DNA of 64,000 nt, taken from assembly GCF_027595985.1 (NCBI RefSeq), contig NC_073305.1, positions 167,682,172-167,746,171 on the forward strand. The letters run 5' to 3'. The notes beneath the pieces are model-generated. The model was not told the DNA's origin. It worked only from the letters and a program-made list of their open reading frames with translations, and did no database searches. Source of the DNA: Sorex araneus (taxonomy: Eukaryota; Chordata; Mammalia; Eulipotyphla; Soricidae). Each line of letters opens with the position of its first letter. Position 1 is the stretch's first letter. Positions 22,601 through 34,737 of this stretch are shown here, piece after piece. The translations under genes were made by a program, and so were the position numbers.

Positions 22601-24600
22601 AGATACTTGTAATCCTTGTTGCCATTCTTTGCCTTACTGCTGAAACCAACAGTAGACTGACATTTTTCCCAGCCAAGTTCTTAGCCCACTTAAACTATAA
22701 ACTCCAAGTTAGGGCTTTATGTAGCAACTCACTGAGATTAGTGCCCCACACATGTTGCTTACCACCATGGTGATGATTCCTTGCAAAAGAGCAAATGAGA
22801 AAACACAATAATTAGGGTAAACTGGAATTTGAGGCAGATGTGTAAACAGTTCAGTCACAGGTCTGGGCTCAATGGAGTTATCAGCCACTAAAAACCAGTG
22901 ACTTGATTTCCTTCACTGGCAGCTTTCAACTTCCTCTGTGTGAGACAAGCAGGTTTCATAGCAGTGGGACTTGTCTGCCAAGCCTGTTGGATTCTATACA
23001 TTCAACAGCCAGAAATCAGGACCAGGCTTGATTAGAAGCTTGAATTTCCTATCCAGAGCAGTAAACAGTACATCGACTAGCATTTCCCCCTCTTTTCATT
23101 TAAAAATACAGATGGAATTTAGTTGCAAGAGCATTGCTCAATCCCCTACCATCTCAATGAGTTCATACTGTGTAAATATTGTGATCTTAATAAATAAATA
23201 CTGAAGCACAGCTGGCGCCAGCAAGATATCGCTGTTAGGTTGCTGTGGCCCTGTTATCACCAGTGGGTGTTGCTAATTATTCTGAGAACTGAGGTTCTGG
23301 CATAGGAGGAAAAAGGAATGCAGAGGAATCAACAGAGGTTGAAACAAAAATAAAACATTGTTTGTTTCGGTCCTTGTCAAGGGCAATCCACCCTTGTGAA
23401 AACAAGAGATTCCTATACCAGAGGTATGCGCTGGCTGCTCTTCTCAGTAAAAAATGATTTAACAACATTATTTATTTCAGCCTGTGATAGCATTCCAGCT
23501 TATTAAAATTCACACCACTTTTTTGTCAGGGCAAGAGGAGGTAATTGGGGTGTTGGAAGGATAGCCATGTGAACCAACTGTCTTAAATGAATGAATTTGC
23601 AGAGAAAATTTCCCCCTACCTTCCTCCTTTTCCACCAAGTGTGTTAAAGACCCAGCTTTGCACATTGTACACAAAGGAGGCTCATTGTATGTAACTCTCT
23701 TGACTTAAGAAAGCAGATGCTCTTTAGACACATTGTCCAGTGGAAGAGAAATTGCATATGAATCACTATATTCTTTTGAGAAGAAGCTCAGGTTAATTTT
23801 TAATTGCTGGCAGCAGGGTAGACCTGATGACCACAGCATTCCTCTCAGGTAGTGCGGTGCTGGCTCATCAAATTATTTCTGCCTCTCAAGTAATGATTTT
23901 TGACTTTGAGCCCAATGGATAAGCACAGGGAGTCCCCTTAAAGGGCAACTGGCATTACTTTGTGCTGTTATGTTAAAGAATCTACTCTCAATTACTGCTC
24001 TCAGCATTTCATTACACAACAGGGAAGTGTGACTTCAGAGAAGGCAAATTATCAGTCAAATTCTTTTCCCTATTTCTCCCTAAATCTCATCTTCTCCCTG
24101 GTGTTACTGTTGGCAACCCTTTTCCCAACCTCCTCCCTTCATTGTTAAGAGGCTTTAGATTCTAAGGAATGGTTTGGAGCCAACCGTGACTCACACAGGG
24201 CCATTTCTGTGCCCTAAAATCTATTACGGGTCCTGAGACTGTTGGCAATCCCCTGCTGCTTTATTCAAAAATGTCTCAACAGGAGGCAGTAGATTTTGGA
24301 GAATGTTTGTCCCAGGGAAGAAAAGCATTCAATACTCACTAAAACTTAGGGATGTTTCCATCAGGCAGAGGATGTTTAGAAGGAACTTGTGTGGCTCAGT
24401 TATTCTTGCCTGTCACATTCTGCATCGTGAATAAAACTATAAGCCAGATAATAAAGCTATTAGTGCCTGAAACCTTAGATTTGTTTTGACTAATCCTATC
24501 TGAATGTTTTTTCTATAGTTGCCTGCTTGAATCACTTTATTAGTAAAGTGATATTCACTTCAATTAAACAGAGAACACAATTAGCATCTTGCATGGTTCT
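22600..24600. other. Repeat-free, less AT-rich block; candidate conserved non-coding DNA
   Basis: About 2 kb with no SINE, LINE, LTR or microsatellite, in a window where these occur every 1-2 kb elsewhere. It is visibly richer in G and C than its surroundings and contains homeodomain-like TAATT/ATTA clusters (for example taatttttaattgctggc at 23795-23813). The longest frames (60-77 codons) look random, so coding is unlikely. The idea that it is an enhancer-like conserved block is inference from this texture only. Confidence 0.35.
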
Positions 24601-24738
24601 CAGGCATAACAATCATTGATGCCAGGGGCACAATTCAAAATGGCAATTATTTTCTTGTGGGATATGTATAAGAATTGGGCATTGTACTTCTTAAAGTTTG
24701 GACAATGCCATTGCCATTCTCTTCCCCTCCCCCCCACT

Positions 24739-24957
24739 TCTCTCTCTCTCTCTTTGCTTTTTGGGTCACACCCAGCAATGCACAGGGGCTACTCCTGGCT
24801 TTGCACTCAGGAGTTACTCCTGGTGGTTCTCAGGGGACCATATGGGATGCTGGGACTCGAACCCGGGTTAGCCGTGTGCAAGGCAAATACCCTACCTGTT
24901 GTACTATCGCTCCAGCACCTCTCTCTCCTCTCTCTATCTCTTTCTCTCTCTCTCGGC
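24739..24957 (+). repeat. (TC)n microsatellite split by a SINE
   Basis: tctctctc runs at 24739-24752 and 24919-24956 flank the SINE on both sides. Either the SINE landed inside a TC repeat and duplicated part of it, or the two runs were one target. Confidence 0.85.
24753..24918 (-). mobile_element. Young A-tailed SINE inside a TC repeat
   Basis: Near-consensus on minus, from tgctggagcgatagtacaac at 24918 through cccgggttcgagtcccagc to the tail tgacccaaaaagcaaa. The poly(A) tail is only a few bases. The TSD cannot be separated from the TC repeat on both sides. Confidence 0.93.
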
Positions 24958-26140
24958 TACATTTGATTTCCAAATCACATCTTTGTAAAAGTGTATCATC
25001 AAAATGAATATAGTAAGATCTAATGTTCTAGTAGTTTTTATGGTATATCTACATTCCATTGTCATTTAAAATAAGGTTTCACCCTGAGTTTCTTTGTCCA
25101 ATTAAAACCAAAGATTCTGAGGTTATTTTTTTAAGAGTTTGGCTTTGACCTATCTTGAGCATCTATGTGGTATGAAAATTTTACTATGACAAAGCAGTCT
25201 CTTCCATTTTGTATTTTAATAAATTTTGATTTGCCACTAGGCCTAGATCTTTTTGTAAAATGTATTCTTTAAATTAACAATGTTTATTAAAGTCATATAA
25301 ATTCATCATATTCATTTTCTTTTGGATTGTTGAAAAATAGCAGTGAACTCAGCCATTATAACATATGTGATTTGAGGTATGTCATCAATCATGAAATGTT
25401 ACTTCTTATACAACATTTATCTTTATCATCCAAATAAAAATTAAACAAAATACTTTGGCAATATGAAGATTAGGATACCAACCTTAACTAATTTGAAAGA
25501 ATTGAGAATCCTGGGTCCTATGGCTTTATTTTTGTTCTGTTGCTTCTCTGAAATTACAAGCTGTAATGCACAAGTGGGTATCCTTAAGGGAATTATTGCA
25601 TCCTTGTTAGGATATAGGACTGCACACTGTGACTATTTTATAATTGTCATGAGTGAAATGTACTAGCTTTCAAATATTAAACTTGTGAGAAAGAGAAGAC
25701 TCCCATGGGCCCCTAGCATGCTTGGAATAGTACATTAGGAAGCACGATTCTCAAGCAAGTTTGTACTACTTACTCATCCCTGTAGGTAATTCTCTACATA
25801 TCCAGGTGGCTGGATTATTGCTGCCTTTCTACTTTTTTTTTGCCAATTATGTCAAAGAATTTGCCTTGTATGTTGTCCCTCAGCAAGGATGCAATCTAGA
25901 GGGAGAATCAAAAACTAACCTATGAGTTTCAAGATTACTATGTATTATCAGTCTTTTTCCTGTTATTTTTTTATATTTGCTTTATTTTGTCTTAATTTTT
26001 CCAGAATATTAAAAGTCTCATTTCAAAGGGAAATAATGTTAAAGAAAAATTTTCAGCGTTTTCAAAGATAATAAGAGAACAGGACAAACACATTACTAAT
26101 ATAAACTATTTAAAAATTTTAATTATTAAAATCACATTAT
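24958..26140. other. AT-rich unique DNA, nothing recognised
   Basis: No gene signature; the 67-codon frame at 25463-25666 matches nothing known to me. Confidence 0.6.
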
Positions 26141-26142
26141 AT

Positions 26143-26626
26143 GGTGTTGGAATAATAGTATAGTGGATAGGGTGCTTGCCTTGCATGCCAATAACCCAGG
26201 TTCTATTGCTTACACCCCTAAGGACCCCTGTGGAGAGCCTCCATGGGACCATGCTTTGTAGCGTTCTTTGTAATCAACACCTGTGTGCTTCGAAAACAAC
26301 TCCTAATAAGGAAACAGGATGTCTTGCCACGCCCATAAGCTGTAACTAACCTATCAGCTGCAGACACTTGGGCATAGGGAGGCAGCGAGGGGTAAAAAGG
26401 AGGGAAGCTGCCTAGCTAGGTATGGGATTCCTCCTCCTTCGTCCCTAGTTCCTCTTCTTTCCCATTTTGCATAAGAAGGTCTCTGAATAAATCCGTGCCA
26501 GAAGAATCTCTGGGTTGCGTGATTTCTTACAGACCCCCAAGACAACAGGATTGATCCTTGAGAGTATAGTCAGGAAATAAGCTCTGAGCACCAGTGGGTG
26601 TTGCTTCCCCAAAACACAAACAAAAC
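26143..26626 (+). mobile_element. Old A-tailed SINE interrupted by a solo LTR
   Basis: The head and B-box region (ggtgttggaataatagtatag ... cccaggttctattgc, 26143-26222) and the body and tail (gattgatccttgagagtata ... ccccaaaacacaaac, 26538-26626) are separated by a 303-bp LTR plus its duplicated target. Together they make one diverged SINE. Confidence 0.82.
26229..26531 (+). mobile_element. Solo LTR, 303 bp, with 6-bp TSD
   Basis: It starts TG (tgtggagagcctccatggg) and ends CA (gatttcttaca), and is flanked by perfect gacccc repeats at 26223-26228 and 26532-26537. Inside, on plus, are a TATA-like ggggtaaaaagg (about 26389) and an AATAAA at 26486-26491, giving the U3-R-U5 order of a retroviral LTR and fixing the plus orientation. 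The 6-bp TSD suggests a class II (ERVK-like) group. It is unlike the longer LTR at 14889, so it is a different family. The minus-strand 63-codon frame is not a gene. Confidence 0.88.
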
Positions 26627-27818
26627 CTATTACACTTTTATGTACTAAAATGCTTTTCAGTATACTATTTAATGTCAGAAAAATTTAAAATAATGTTTAT
26701 TTTCCATTCTATGCCTCTTTCCTAAGACATGTTCACTTTTCTGTACTTCAGAAGAATTCTGAGTTGGTTTTTGAAATCATAGTAATAATCATAATCAGAA
26801 TTATGATACTACAATTAGATATTAATTTAAATGATTATATTGCTTCATAGAAGTGCAATATCTTATAATATTAACTGTGACATTTTATCTAGGTCAATTT
26901 TTATTATAAAACAATCGACCATCAATTATTTCACAAACAGGTTACATTACTCAGAGGAGTATATGTTTCTCATATTACATCATTTTCTCCAATCATAAGA
27001 ACCATATTAAAAAACAGGACAATGAAACTGTGTCTACTCATGTCTTACATCACCACTATATATATTTCATACTTATAAAGACCAAATAAATTATTTTCTA
27101 ATAACCAAAATTTGACATTATTTATTAAATTATCTCACATTTCCATGCCCTCTACTCTATTGCAAATTTGTAAAATTTTCTAGTTTTCTAGTGGTTAGTC
27201 AAATACTTTCTCAGAGAGTTCCCTAGTCATCTCTTTATACAAAAACGTAAATAGAATAAAAAGAAAACACAAACAGTGCACAGTAAAACAAATATAATAC
27301 AATCTGAGTGAGAAACATCCAGAATAAGTAGAAAAGCATTTGGTAGAGCTGTGCTGTGAGTTTCCTTGGCAAAACTTTGGAAACACACTGAAAGACAGAA
27401 TTATTAATGAACAGCTGGGTAAACAAGTGTAAGTGGGAAGAAGGATTGACAATATTATGAATAAAACCTCAATTTTGCGAATTTACAGTATTAAGAACTG
27501 TTTGCACTTATGAAACAGAAAGCGGATTTGTAAGATGTAAATCTAAGTTCAGCTGATGTGAATGAGGGATACATGTGGGTTGGGAGGAGAATATAACCTG
27601 TTTCTTGAGGGATAAACCAAGGCTATTCCATTGGGTACTGTTAATCACATGAAGAATTTGGGTATGTTTGGGATTTATTTGATTACTCTGTTAACTTTGA
27701 GACACATGGGACCTAGTAAAGAGATAATACAGAAAAATAGGAGATAGATGATTAAACTCATAGGATGTGAGTCAGGACACTTAGCAGCCATGTGAAAGCT
27801 TGAAAGAAGGCCTGGTAC
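26627..27818. other. AT-rich unique DNA, nothing recognised
   Basis: Two overlapping minus-strand frames (27195-27452) are Phe/Leu/Cys-rich and look random. No repeat landmark was found. Confidence 0.6.
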
Positions 27819-27833
27819 AAAAGAGTCCTTAAG

Positions 27834-28001
27834 AAACTGGAGCTAGCACAGCGGGTAGGGTGTTTGCCTTGCATGCGGCGGACCTGGGTTAGATTCCCAG
27901 CATCCCATATGGTCCCCTGAGCACTGCCAGTGGTAATTCCTGAGTAAAGAGCCAGGAGTAACCCCTGTGCATAGCCAGGTGTGATCCGAAAAGCAAAAAA
28001 C
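27834..28001 (+). mobile_element. Young A-tailed SINE with 13-bp TSD
   Basis: A near-consensus head (ctagcacagcgggtagggtg), B box (gacctgggttagattccc), catcccatatggtcccctg body and aaaagcaaaaaac tail. Perfect direct repeats aagagtccttaag lie at 27821-27833 and 28002-28014. The head's first ~9 bases are missing. Confidence 0.95.
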
Positions 28002-28014
28002 AAGAGTCCTTAAG

Positions 28015-28352
28015 TTCCCTTGACCTGGTTTGGAAAGGTCTACATTATGGATTCTCAGAGCTAACTCAAGCCCCAGTGTGTGTAAAAAGACAGTGCAAAG
28101 GAATAATTAAGGTGCTGTTCATGTAAAAATTGGATAGCGAATGGTAATCCAGATTTGGCATACAAGGTATGATCATTTAAAGCCTCAAAATAAAAAGTCT
28201 AAATGTTCATTTCATAGCCACCAGCAAGCCATAGCTTTAAAAAAAAAAAGTTGACATTTATTCTTGCAAACCAATAAATAACTTAAATTGGTTCCCAAAA
28301 GAAATTTTTAATCCTCCTATTTATATATTGCTCAATTTTGAAAATTTTTCTT
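28015..28352. other. Unique DNA, nothing recognised
   Basis: No gene or repeat signature apart from an 11-base A run near 28240. Confidence 0.55.
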
Positions 28353-28354
28353 CA

Positions 28355-28512
28355 TTTTGGGGCCACAACTGGCAGTGCCCCAAGCTTACTCCTGCCTGTG
28401 TGCTCAAGGATCACTCCTGGCTACGTTCAGGGGACATAGGGGTGCCAGGGGTAAAACCTGGATCAGCTGTGTGAAAAGCACAGCTTACCTGCTGCACTTA
28501 CCTTTCTGCTTC
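28355..28512 (-). mobile_element. Old A-tailed SINE
   Basis: Plus-strand landmarks are ttggggccacaactggcagt, tgtgctcaaggatcactcct and ggtaaaacctggatcagc. It belongs with the diverged subfamily that begins with ggggccacaac (compare 3163 and 3990). Confidence 0.85.
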
Positions 28513-28617
28513 CAGTTTTGAACTTTTCTATGCTCTATCAGGAATATCAGAATTGTTCTACCTCTCAGAACATCACATCTCCATAACAATAACCATTTGA
28601 ACATAATCAATTCTTTA

Positions 28618-28785
28618 TTGTTTTTATGAGTCATACCTGGCAATGTTCAAGTGTTATTCTTGTCTTTACACTCAGAAAATATTCCTGGTGGTGGTCAGGG
28701 GAACCATATAAGATACAGATATAGATCCCAGGTTAACTGCACTCAAGGCAAGTGCCCTACTTGCTGTACAATCTCTCCAGCCCCT
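28618..28785 (-). mobile_element. Old A-tailed SINE
   Basis: The whole length is recognisable on plus from tgagtcatacctggcaatgt to gctgtacaatctctccagcc. It follows another minus-strand SINE by about 100 bases. Confidence 0.88.
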
Positions 28786-30285
28786 ATTACTAACTCTTTA
28801 GACTAATCTATCAATGAGACTTACAGTAATGACAATAGAGAATGGCATGATGGATTTTGGATTTATAAAAAGTTGACTTTTATGTAGATCCTCCATGTTT
28901 TATTAGTTGCATAGCATAAGGTTATTAATTTGATTATCTAAACTTTTATATGTCAATAATTAGACAATGATAAAAATCACAAGATGGAGTGAAAAGAATA
29001 TATTTTAAGTGCAGATTCAGGTCTGGACTTGCAGGTAGTATGCATTTAGAAAAATGCATGTAGCATACCTTTAGAACCTTATATATATGTTGCTATCACA
29101 GTTGTTATTCTCATTAACAATAACCCCAGAATATCTAACAGATAAAAAGGAGCTTAGTAGTTCAACACCAGAAGATCTGTAGCTTCAAGTTTAGATGAAA
29201 GAGTAAATTAGAGTGCATGAAAAGACTTGCATTGTTCAGTGTTTTATTGGAACCCACATTCTCCACTCTGTCGACAGTTGCCAACAATGCCCTGAGCTTG
29301 TGCTTTTTCTAATCCCGCATATATATGACATCATCAATTTTCTTATAAAAAAGCTGATTGAGCAGTTGTTTACTTAGAATTTAGTGTAATCACCCTAACA
29401 AGATATGTAATCTTGACAAGTATAGCATGCTGATAAGAAATAAGATGTTCCAGTCCATGGAAAGAAAAGGAGTCTGTGATAACCAGGAGAGTGGAATTTT
29501 ATTTGCTCTGCGGGTTTTCCTATTTAAGCAGTCTGTGTGACTTTCTAGAAATTTACACCTCTGTAGAGATGCAGCAAATGGAAAAGTGTTAGTTTCCAAA
29601 TCTGTCTCCCTCTGAGGATCTTTCCCGCTGAGTTTAAGCTGACTGTTCATTTTAGGCCTCATTTGCTATTTAGTCTTCAGAGGTGTTTTCAATATGAACA
29701 ATGGCAAAGTTGCTTTAATTTTACTTGTTCTTATCCTATTGATGAATAAAATTCTTTTTTGAAAACTGCATGATCCAGAAACAGAATAAACACAATTACC
29801 AAGATTGGTTTCAGATTACAGTAAAGAATTTACATGTTTCAAAATTTGATTCAGGAGGATAACAGAACTTTTCCAAATATTCTCATGTGATTTTATCATT
29901 GCTAATCCTTAAAATCCATTTGTTCCACCTCACCAAATCTTTACTACATTATTAACCTTACTTAGGGAAGAATTTGATGTACAAAATTTGTCATTATTCC
30001 AAGCTTTTGGAAATTAATCAAAAAGGAAGAAAATTAAAAATCAGCATTTCAAGTGTCCAAATGGTTTATTAGCAACAGAGACGGTATTATATTTATGAAA
30101 TTACTCTTAGAAACTTAAAAATATACTGTTTATATGCATAGAAATAAAACAGATTAACAAAACAGAAGTGAATATACTTTTTTAAGAATAAATCATTCCA
30201 GGTGTACAAACATTCACAGGTCAGTCCATGGAAGGACTAATTTTATCTTTTTTCCACAAAACCATATGTTTAGGATTAAGTTTTA
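28786..30285. other. 1.5 kb unique DNA, nothing recognised
   Basis: A 90-codon minus-strand frame (29390-29662) has no recognisable domain. No SINE, LINE or LTR landmark was seen. Confidence 0.6.
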
Positions 30286-30287
30286 AA

Positions 30288-30477
30288 TTGTTGGGAGTAG
30301 AACAATAGTACAACATGTAGTGCACTTGCCTTGCATGATGCTTGTCAGGGTTTGGTCCCCAGGATCCCAAATGGTCCCAGGAGACCTATTAGAAATGATT
30401 CCTGAGACAAAAGCCAGGAATTTGCCCTGATCACAGCAAAATGTGACCCCCCCAAAACAAAAAATAAATAAATATGA
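30288..30477 (+). mobile_element. Old A-tailed SINE
   Basis: Head ggagtagaacaatagtac, cttgccttgcatg, body caaatggtcccaggag and tail gtgacccccccaaaac followed by aaataaataaa. The 115-codon minus-strand frame over it is the SINE read backwards. Confidence 0.85.
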
Positions 30478-31674
30478 ATATAAAAGTAAATAAAATGTAT
30501 GAACATATCTGGATGTAAATAAAAATCTATAAGATAGGTTGAGTAAAATATAGACGAAAGAATCCATGAATTTTACTGAAGCATACTTTATATACAACAA
30601 AAGATATTCACTTGAGCTTATTAAGCTCAATGTGTTTTGACAAATACATAATAAAGATTTAGAGCATTATTACCACCTCACACAACTATTTATCTTACTT
30701 ATATCACTTTAGATTTGCGGTACTAAAAAAAAATAGATCTGTCTTAGAATTTCCTGATATTTGACTCACATTGTATGTAGTTTCTTCCTCCTGTATCTCA
30801 TCATTCTTTGGTTTGTCTTAAACATTGTTTCATTTGTGTAAATATATGAAAATGCACATATATTCATATCACATCAATAATTTATTTCTTTGTATTCTTA
30901 GAAGTGTTCTATCATATGACACAGTTTGTTATTCATTAATGTGTTGATATTTTCTTTTTTAAAGAATCAGATAGGAGCGATTAGGGTTTTGTGAGCCTAA
31001 TTATGCAGAGACTAATCACTAATCATTTGAACTCCAATAATCATGTTCTATCTGACCTCTGAATTGAGAAACAGGTAAAGGTCATCTTACCTGATACTTG
31101 GTTTAATTTTCTTTTTTAAAAGTTGTCGACCATTATGGAAAACATTCCCTTTAACACGTGTGATCAGTTTTAATGTGTGTACACATCTATTTTATGGTTG
31201 GAAGACATGCATTTCTTTCTTTTATACTGGTGGCCAAATAAATCTTTGTACTCTACATACATGAATGCCTTCAAAGTGCCCTTAAGTGCCAATCCCTAAG
31301 GACTCCCTTGACCATTGCCTTATCCCTGGTCATGTTCAGAGAGCCTCTGGAGCATCCCATTATTATCAATAGCACTGAAAATATCCAGTCATGGGTGGTC
31401 TCTCTGGCGACATTTTGTCCTTTCATATCGCTAACTAGTTTTTAAGACTGGATACTGCACCATCCTCTGGAAATTTTGGGTTTTCTGAATTGGCTAGTGC
31501 ATGAGTGTCTATTTCTACATTTCATCTAGACACAGAAATATGAAGAATGATGAGTTCATCTATCACGCTCTAGTAGGTAAGTTATTGAGTAAAGTTCTAG
31601 ATTCTATATATTATTAATGATATTTGGATTTGTCATTGGAAAAATCATTTTTAAGGGGAATAAAGAGTTTTAAT
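30478..31674. other. AT-rich unique DNA, nothing recognised
   Basis: No repeat or gene signature was recognised with confidence. Confidence 0.6.
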
Positions 31675-31685
31675 ATTATTTTAAT

Positions 31686-31932
31686 CACTGTCACTGTCAT
31701 CCTGTTGCTCATTGATTTGTTCAAGCGGGCACCAGTAACTTCTCTCATTGAGAGACTTATTGTTACTGTTTTTGGCATATCCAATACGCATGGGTAGCTT
31801 GCCAGGCTCTGCAGCGTGGGCTCGATACTCTCGGTAGCTTGCCGGGCCCTCTGAGAGGGGCGGAGGAATTGAACTCAGGTTGGCTGCATCAAAGGTGAAC
31901 GAAAGCCCAAATGCTGTGCTATCGCTCCAGCC
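31686..31932 (-). mobile_element. Full-length RTE-tailed SINE with 11-bp TSD
   Basis: Perfect direct repeats attattttaat at 31675-31685 and 31933-31943. On minus it starts with the tRNA-like head ggctggagcgatagcacagc, continues through ttcaattcctccgcccct, the paired ggcaagcta blocks and caaaaacagtaacaataag, and ends ggtgcccgcttgaacaaatc then tgacagtgacagtga. There is no poly(A): the 3' end is a short tandem repeat. This copy best defines the element's two ends. Confidence 0.95.
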
Positions 31933-32004
31933 ATTATTTTAATATTATTTAAAATTTAAAGCTATTTGGAATATGTCTAGCATTGTTTTTGATATGTTTG
32001 TGAT

Positions 32005-32182
32005 ATCTTGCTTTGACGTACTGCTTTGTGTGCCTTGCACATAGGCAACCTGAGTTTGAACTCCAGCCCCAGATGTATTTCCCCAAACACCACCAGGACT
32101 TATCCCTGAACAAAGAACCAAGAGTCATCCCAGAGCAAGGCAAGTGTCACAACAAAAAAAACCCTATCCCCCCAAACAAAAG
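32005..32182 (+). mobile_element. Old A-tailed SINE, partial head
   Basis: The order tgtgtgccttgcacatagg, cctgagtttgaactccagc, ccaggacttatccctgaac and an A/C-rich tail (aacaaaaaaaacc) matches the SINE, with heavy divergence. Confidence 0.75.
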
Positions 32183-32455
32183 TTCTGTGTTACAACCTTT
32201 GGAACATGGTCGCTCAAGTTTTTAGTCAAATTAAAATTTATTTGCTTGCATATTTTTTTGAATTTGCATTATAATAATATGAGCTTCAGTTTTTAATTAT
32301 TAAAAATCAGTATGTAAAAGAATATTAAATTACTTACTAAAAGTTCAGTTATTTTTCATTATAATTGACCCTTTATTTAAATCTAATTGCATATTTTATT
32401 TTTTATTATAATTATAATTTGACAATTTTTTATTTGAAATATTTTAGAAGAAAAC
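32183..32455. other. AT-rich unique stretch
   Basis: Nothing recognised. Confidence 0.5.
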
Positions 32456-32459
32456 ATGT

Positions 32460-32627
32460 TTATTTTGGATTTTGGACCACACCCAAGTAGGGATTATTCC
32501 AAGCTCTGTGCTCAGAGATCACTCATGGCAGGCTCAGGGAACCATATTTTAACTCGCCAGGAATTGAACACAGACTGGCACTATACAAGGCAAGTGCCTT
32601 AACTGCTGTACTACCTCTTAAGTCCCA
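32460..32627 (-). mobile_element. Old A-tailed SINE
   Basis: The plus strand reads tttggaccacacccaagtag, tgtgctcagagatcactcat, ggaattgaacacagactgg and gctgtactacctcttaagtc: tail, body, B box and head in reverse. Confidence 0.85.
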
Positions 32628-34095
32628 GAAAATTTATTCTTAAAAGTGAAACAATACAAGTTATTATAAAATCTATTGCAGATATAAATATAAAATGCAT
32701 GCTAATAATAGTTCAAGGCTAAGAGGTGAGAATCCATGTATATAGCTTTGAATATTTTATGACCAACATAACGATGATAAAATAACTTGAATGTAGATGA
32801 CATATTTTATAATTCTATTTACCTGAAATAACCAGAAAAGCATTCTTACAGAAACATAGAACAGATCATGTTTGCTTCAGCTGGAGGAGAGTGACTGCTA
32901 ATGTGATTAAAAGGAATTTTAGGGAAAACAGAAATTCTAAAACAAAGTTGTGTGAGGTAATCTGTTGATAACATTGTATTTGGGTGAATTGGCCATTATC
33001 AGTCTATCCAAATATATGTTGTTTTCTTTTCCATTGAACACTTTGCGTGATATTTTTCCTCCCTGTCTTTTGAAATTAAGTGAGGCTCTATGATCTTGAC
33101 TAGTGAACTGCTTGTTTAGAACCTTCCATTGTTTTACTATGTCAACTGGGTCATTGAATGAACAGGCGAGAACCTCAGCCAACTTCAATGAACGGATAGT
33201 GTAAAGGCAACATAAGCCTTGTATAATAATTTTCTAGTTTGCTATTATTTTCTACTGCTCCAGAGTTTCACCTTTTGATAATATAACAAATACTACTTTA
33301 AAAATTCATTAAATGCTTGATTGCAAACTGATAAAATTGAGCTAGGAATATCTGCATGAATTTACTAGAGCTGATCTAAGAGAGCAGCAAAAATCGGATG
33401 ACCTGAGCAACAGAAATGAACTGTCTCAATGTTTCAGAGACAGAATTTTGAGATCAAAGTGTAAGCAAAATGGGCTTTTCTGAGAACTATAAACAAGTGT
33501 ATGGCCTTTAGGTGATTTTTAGCTATCTTTGAGATTCCTTGGCTAAGAAAAGCATCATCCAAAAATCTAGCTTTATTGTTCCAAAGTTCTTTTTCTTTAT
33601 AAATACACCAGTTGTATTAATCTAGGGGCCCAGCTTATTCCAGCATGATCTCATATTAATTTATTATGTCTAAATGACTCTTATTTTCAGATAAGAGTAT
33701 GTTCTCTGTTAATGGTCACAGACTCTTCAATATAATGTGGAGCAGCGTAATTTGATCAATATCAGAATTTATAGAACACAATATAAATGGATCTACAGAT
33801 CAACTTTTATGAACCATTAATTATTACTCAATTTTTTTTCTTTCCCTATGCTAAATTTTATATGCATCTTCTAGGTTATATAAACATCCTATATACCATC
33901 ATATTTAATATATTTTAATTTGGAACTACTATTACCTCTCAGATAGAAATTTTTGAGATATTATGCATTAAGAGGCAGAATTCAGGGAACTTAGTTTTAT
34001 GTTCTATAATTATAAGTCAAAGGCTGGCTTTGCAATGACATGTATGTTTTTGTAAATCTTTGTTATTTTTAGGGCAGACTTCTTTTTTATCAGAG
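32628..34095. other. 1.5 kb unique DNA, nothing recognised
   Basis: An 83-codon minus-strand frame (32937-33188) shows no recognisable domain. No repeat landmark was found. Confidence 0.6.
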
Positions 34096-34097
34096 CT

Positions 34098-34202
34098 GAG
34101 CTACATCCAATAGTGCTGGGGGGACCAGGAAGTGCCATATGGGGATCAAACATGGGATTCGTATGCAAGACATGTGCTCTACACCTTTGAGATCATCCCT
34201 GA
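34098..34202 (-). mobile_element. Short, diverged SINE fragment
   Basis: Only the middle and head side are recognisable on plus: tagtgctggggggaccagg, ccatatggggatcaaacatg and gcaagacatgtgctctacac. The tail part is deleted. Confidence 0.6.
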
Positions 34203-34735
34203 TATCTGTAAAACTTTAGAAAACGAGAAATTACGAGTGTTTGGTTGGAGGAGCTGGTTCTGAGTTACTCTACTATACCACTAGCTATGGACCACACATC
34301 CATTTTTGTACATAACATCACTGATTTGGACTAGACAGGTGCGGGTGAGGGAAAACTTTGGGATTTTAATTTAATATTGATCTAACCACTAGTCAATTAT
34401 GACAGTGTGTTCAACTTCCATTTCTCTCTCTCAAATATCAGGGTTTGGGGATTGTTAAACTATTTTAGCAACACAAATGGCTAAAACTCAAGACAGGAAA
34501 GAGAAAATAGAGTACTTGTGGTTTCGTGTGCCAAGTGCACTTGTGTGCAGATTGTCAGTTCTAGATGACTCTGTAAGGTTCCTGAGGTATCATGGAGGAA
34601 TAATCAAAATGTAGAGGCCCGTATGCCACAACCACTTTGAAGTAATCGTAGGATGAAAATTTGCGGGGTTGCCTACATTTCCCTTCCGAAGTGGGAAGTC
34701 TCAGCTTTGATTAATAAAACTTTTCTGTGGGGCAC
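34203..34735. other. Unassigned stretch ending in an AATAAA
   Basis: No recognised repeat. An AATAAA motif near 34712 lies just before the following SINE. Together with the GC-richer block after that SINE, an old LTR plus leader is conceivable, but I see no LTR ends or TSD. Confidence 0.4.
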
Positions 34736-34737
34736 TG

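Noticed and set aside
22971-23204. 77-codon frame in the repeat-free block as a coding exon
   Set aside because: Composition and lack of domain suggest chance; a non-coding explanation is simpler.
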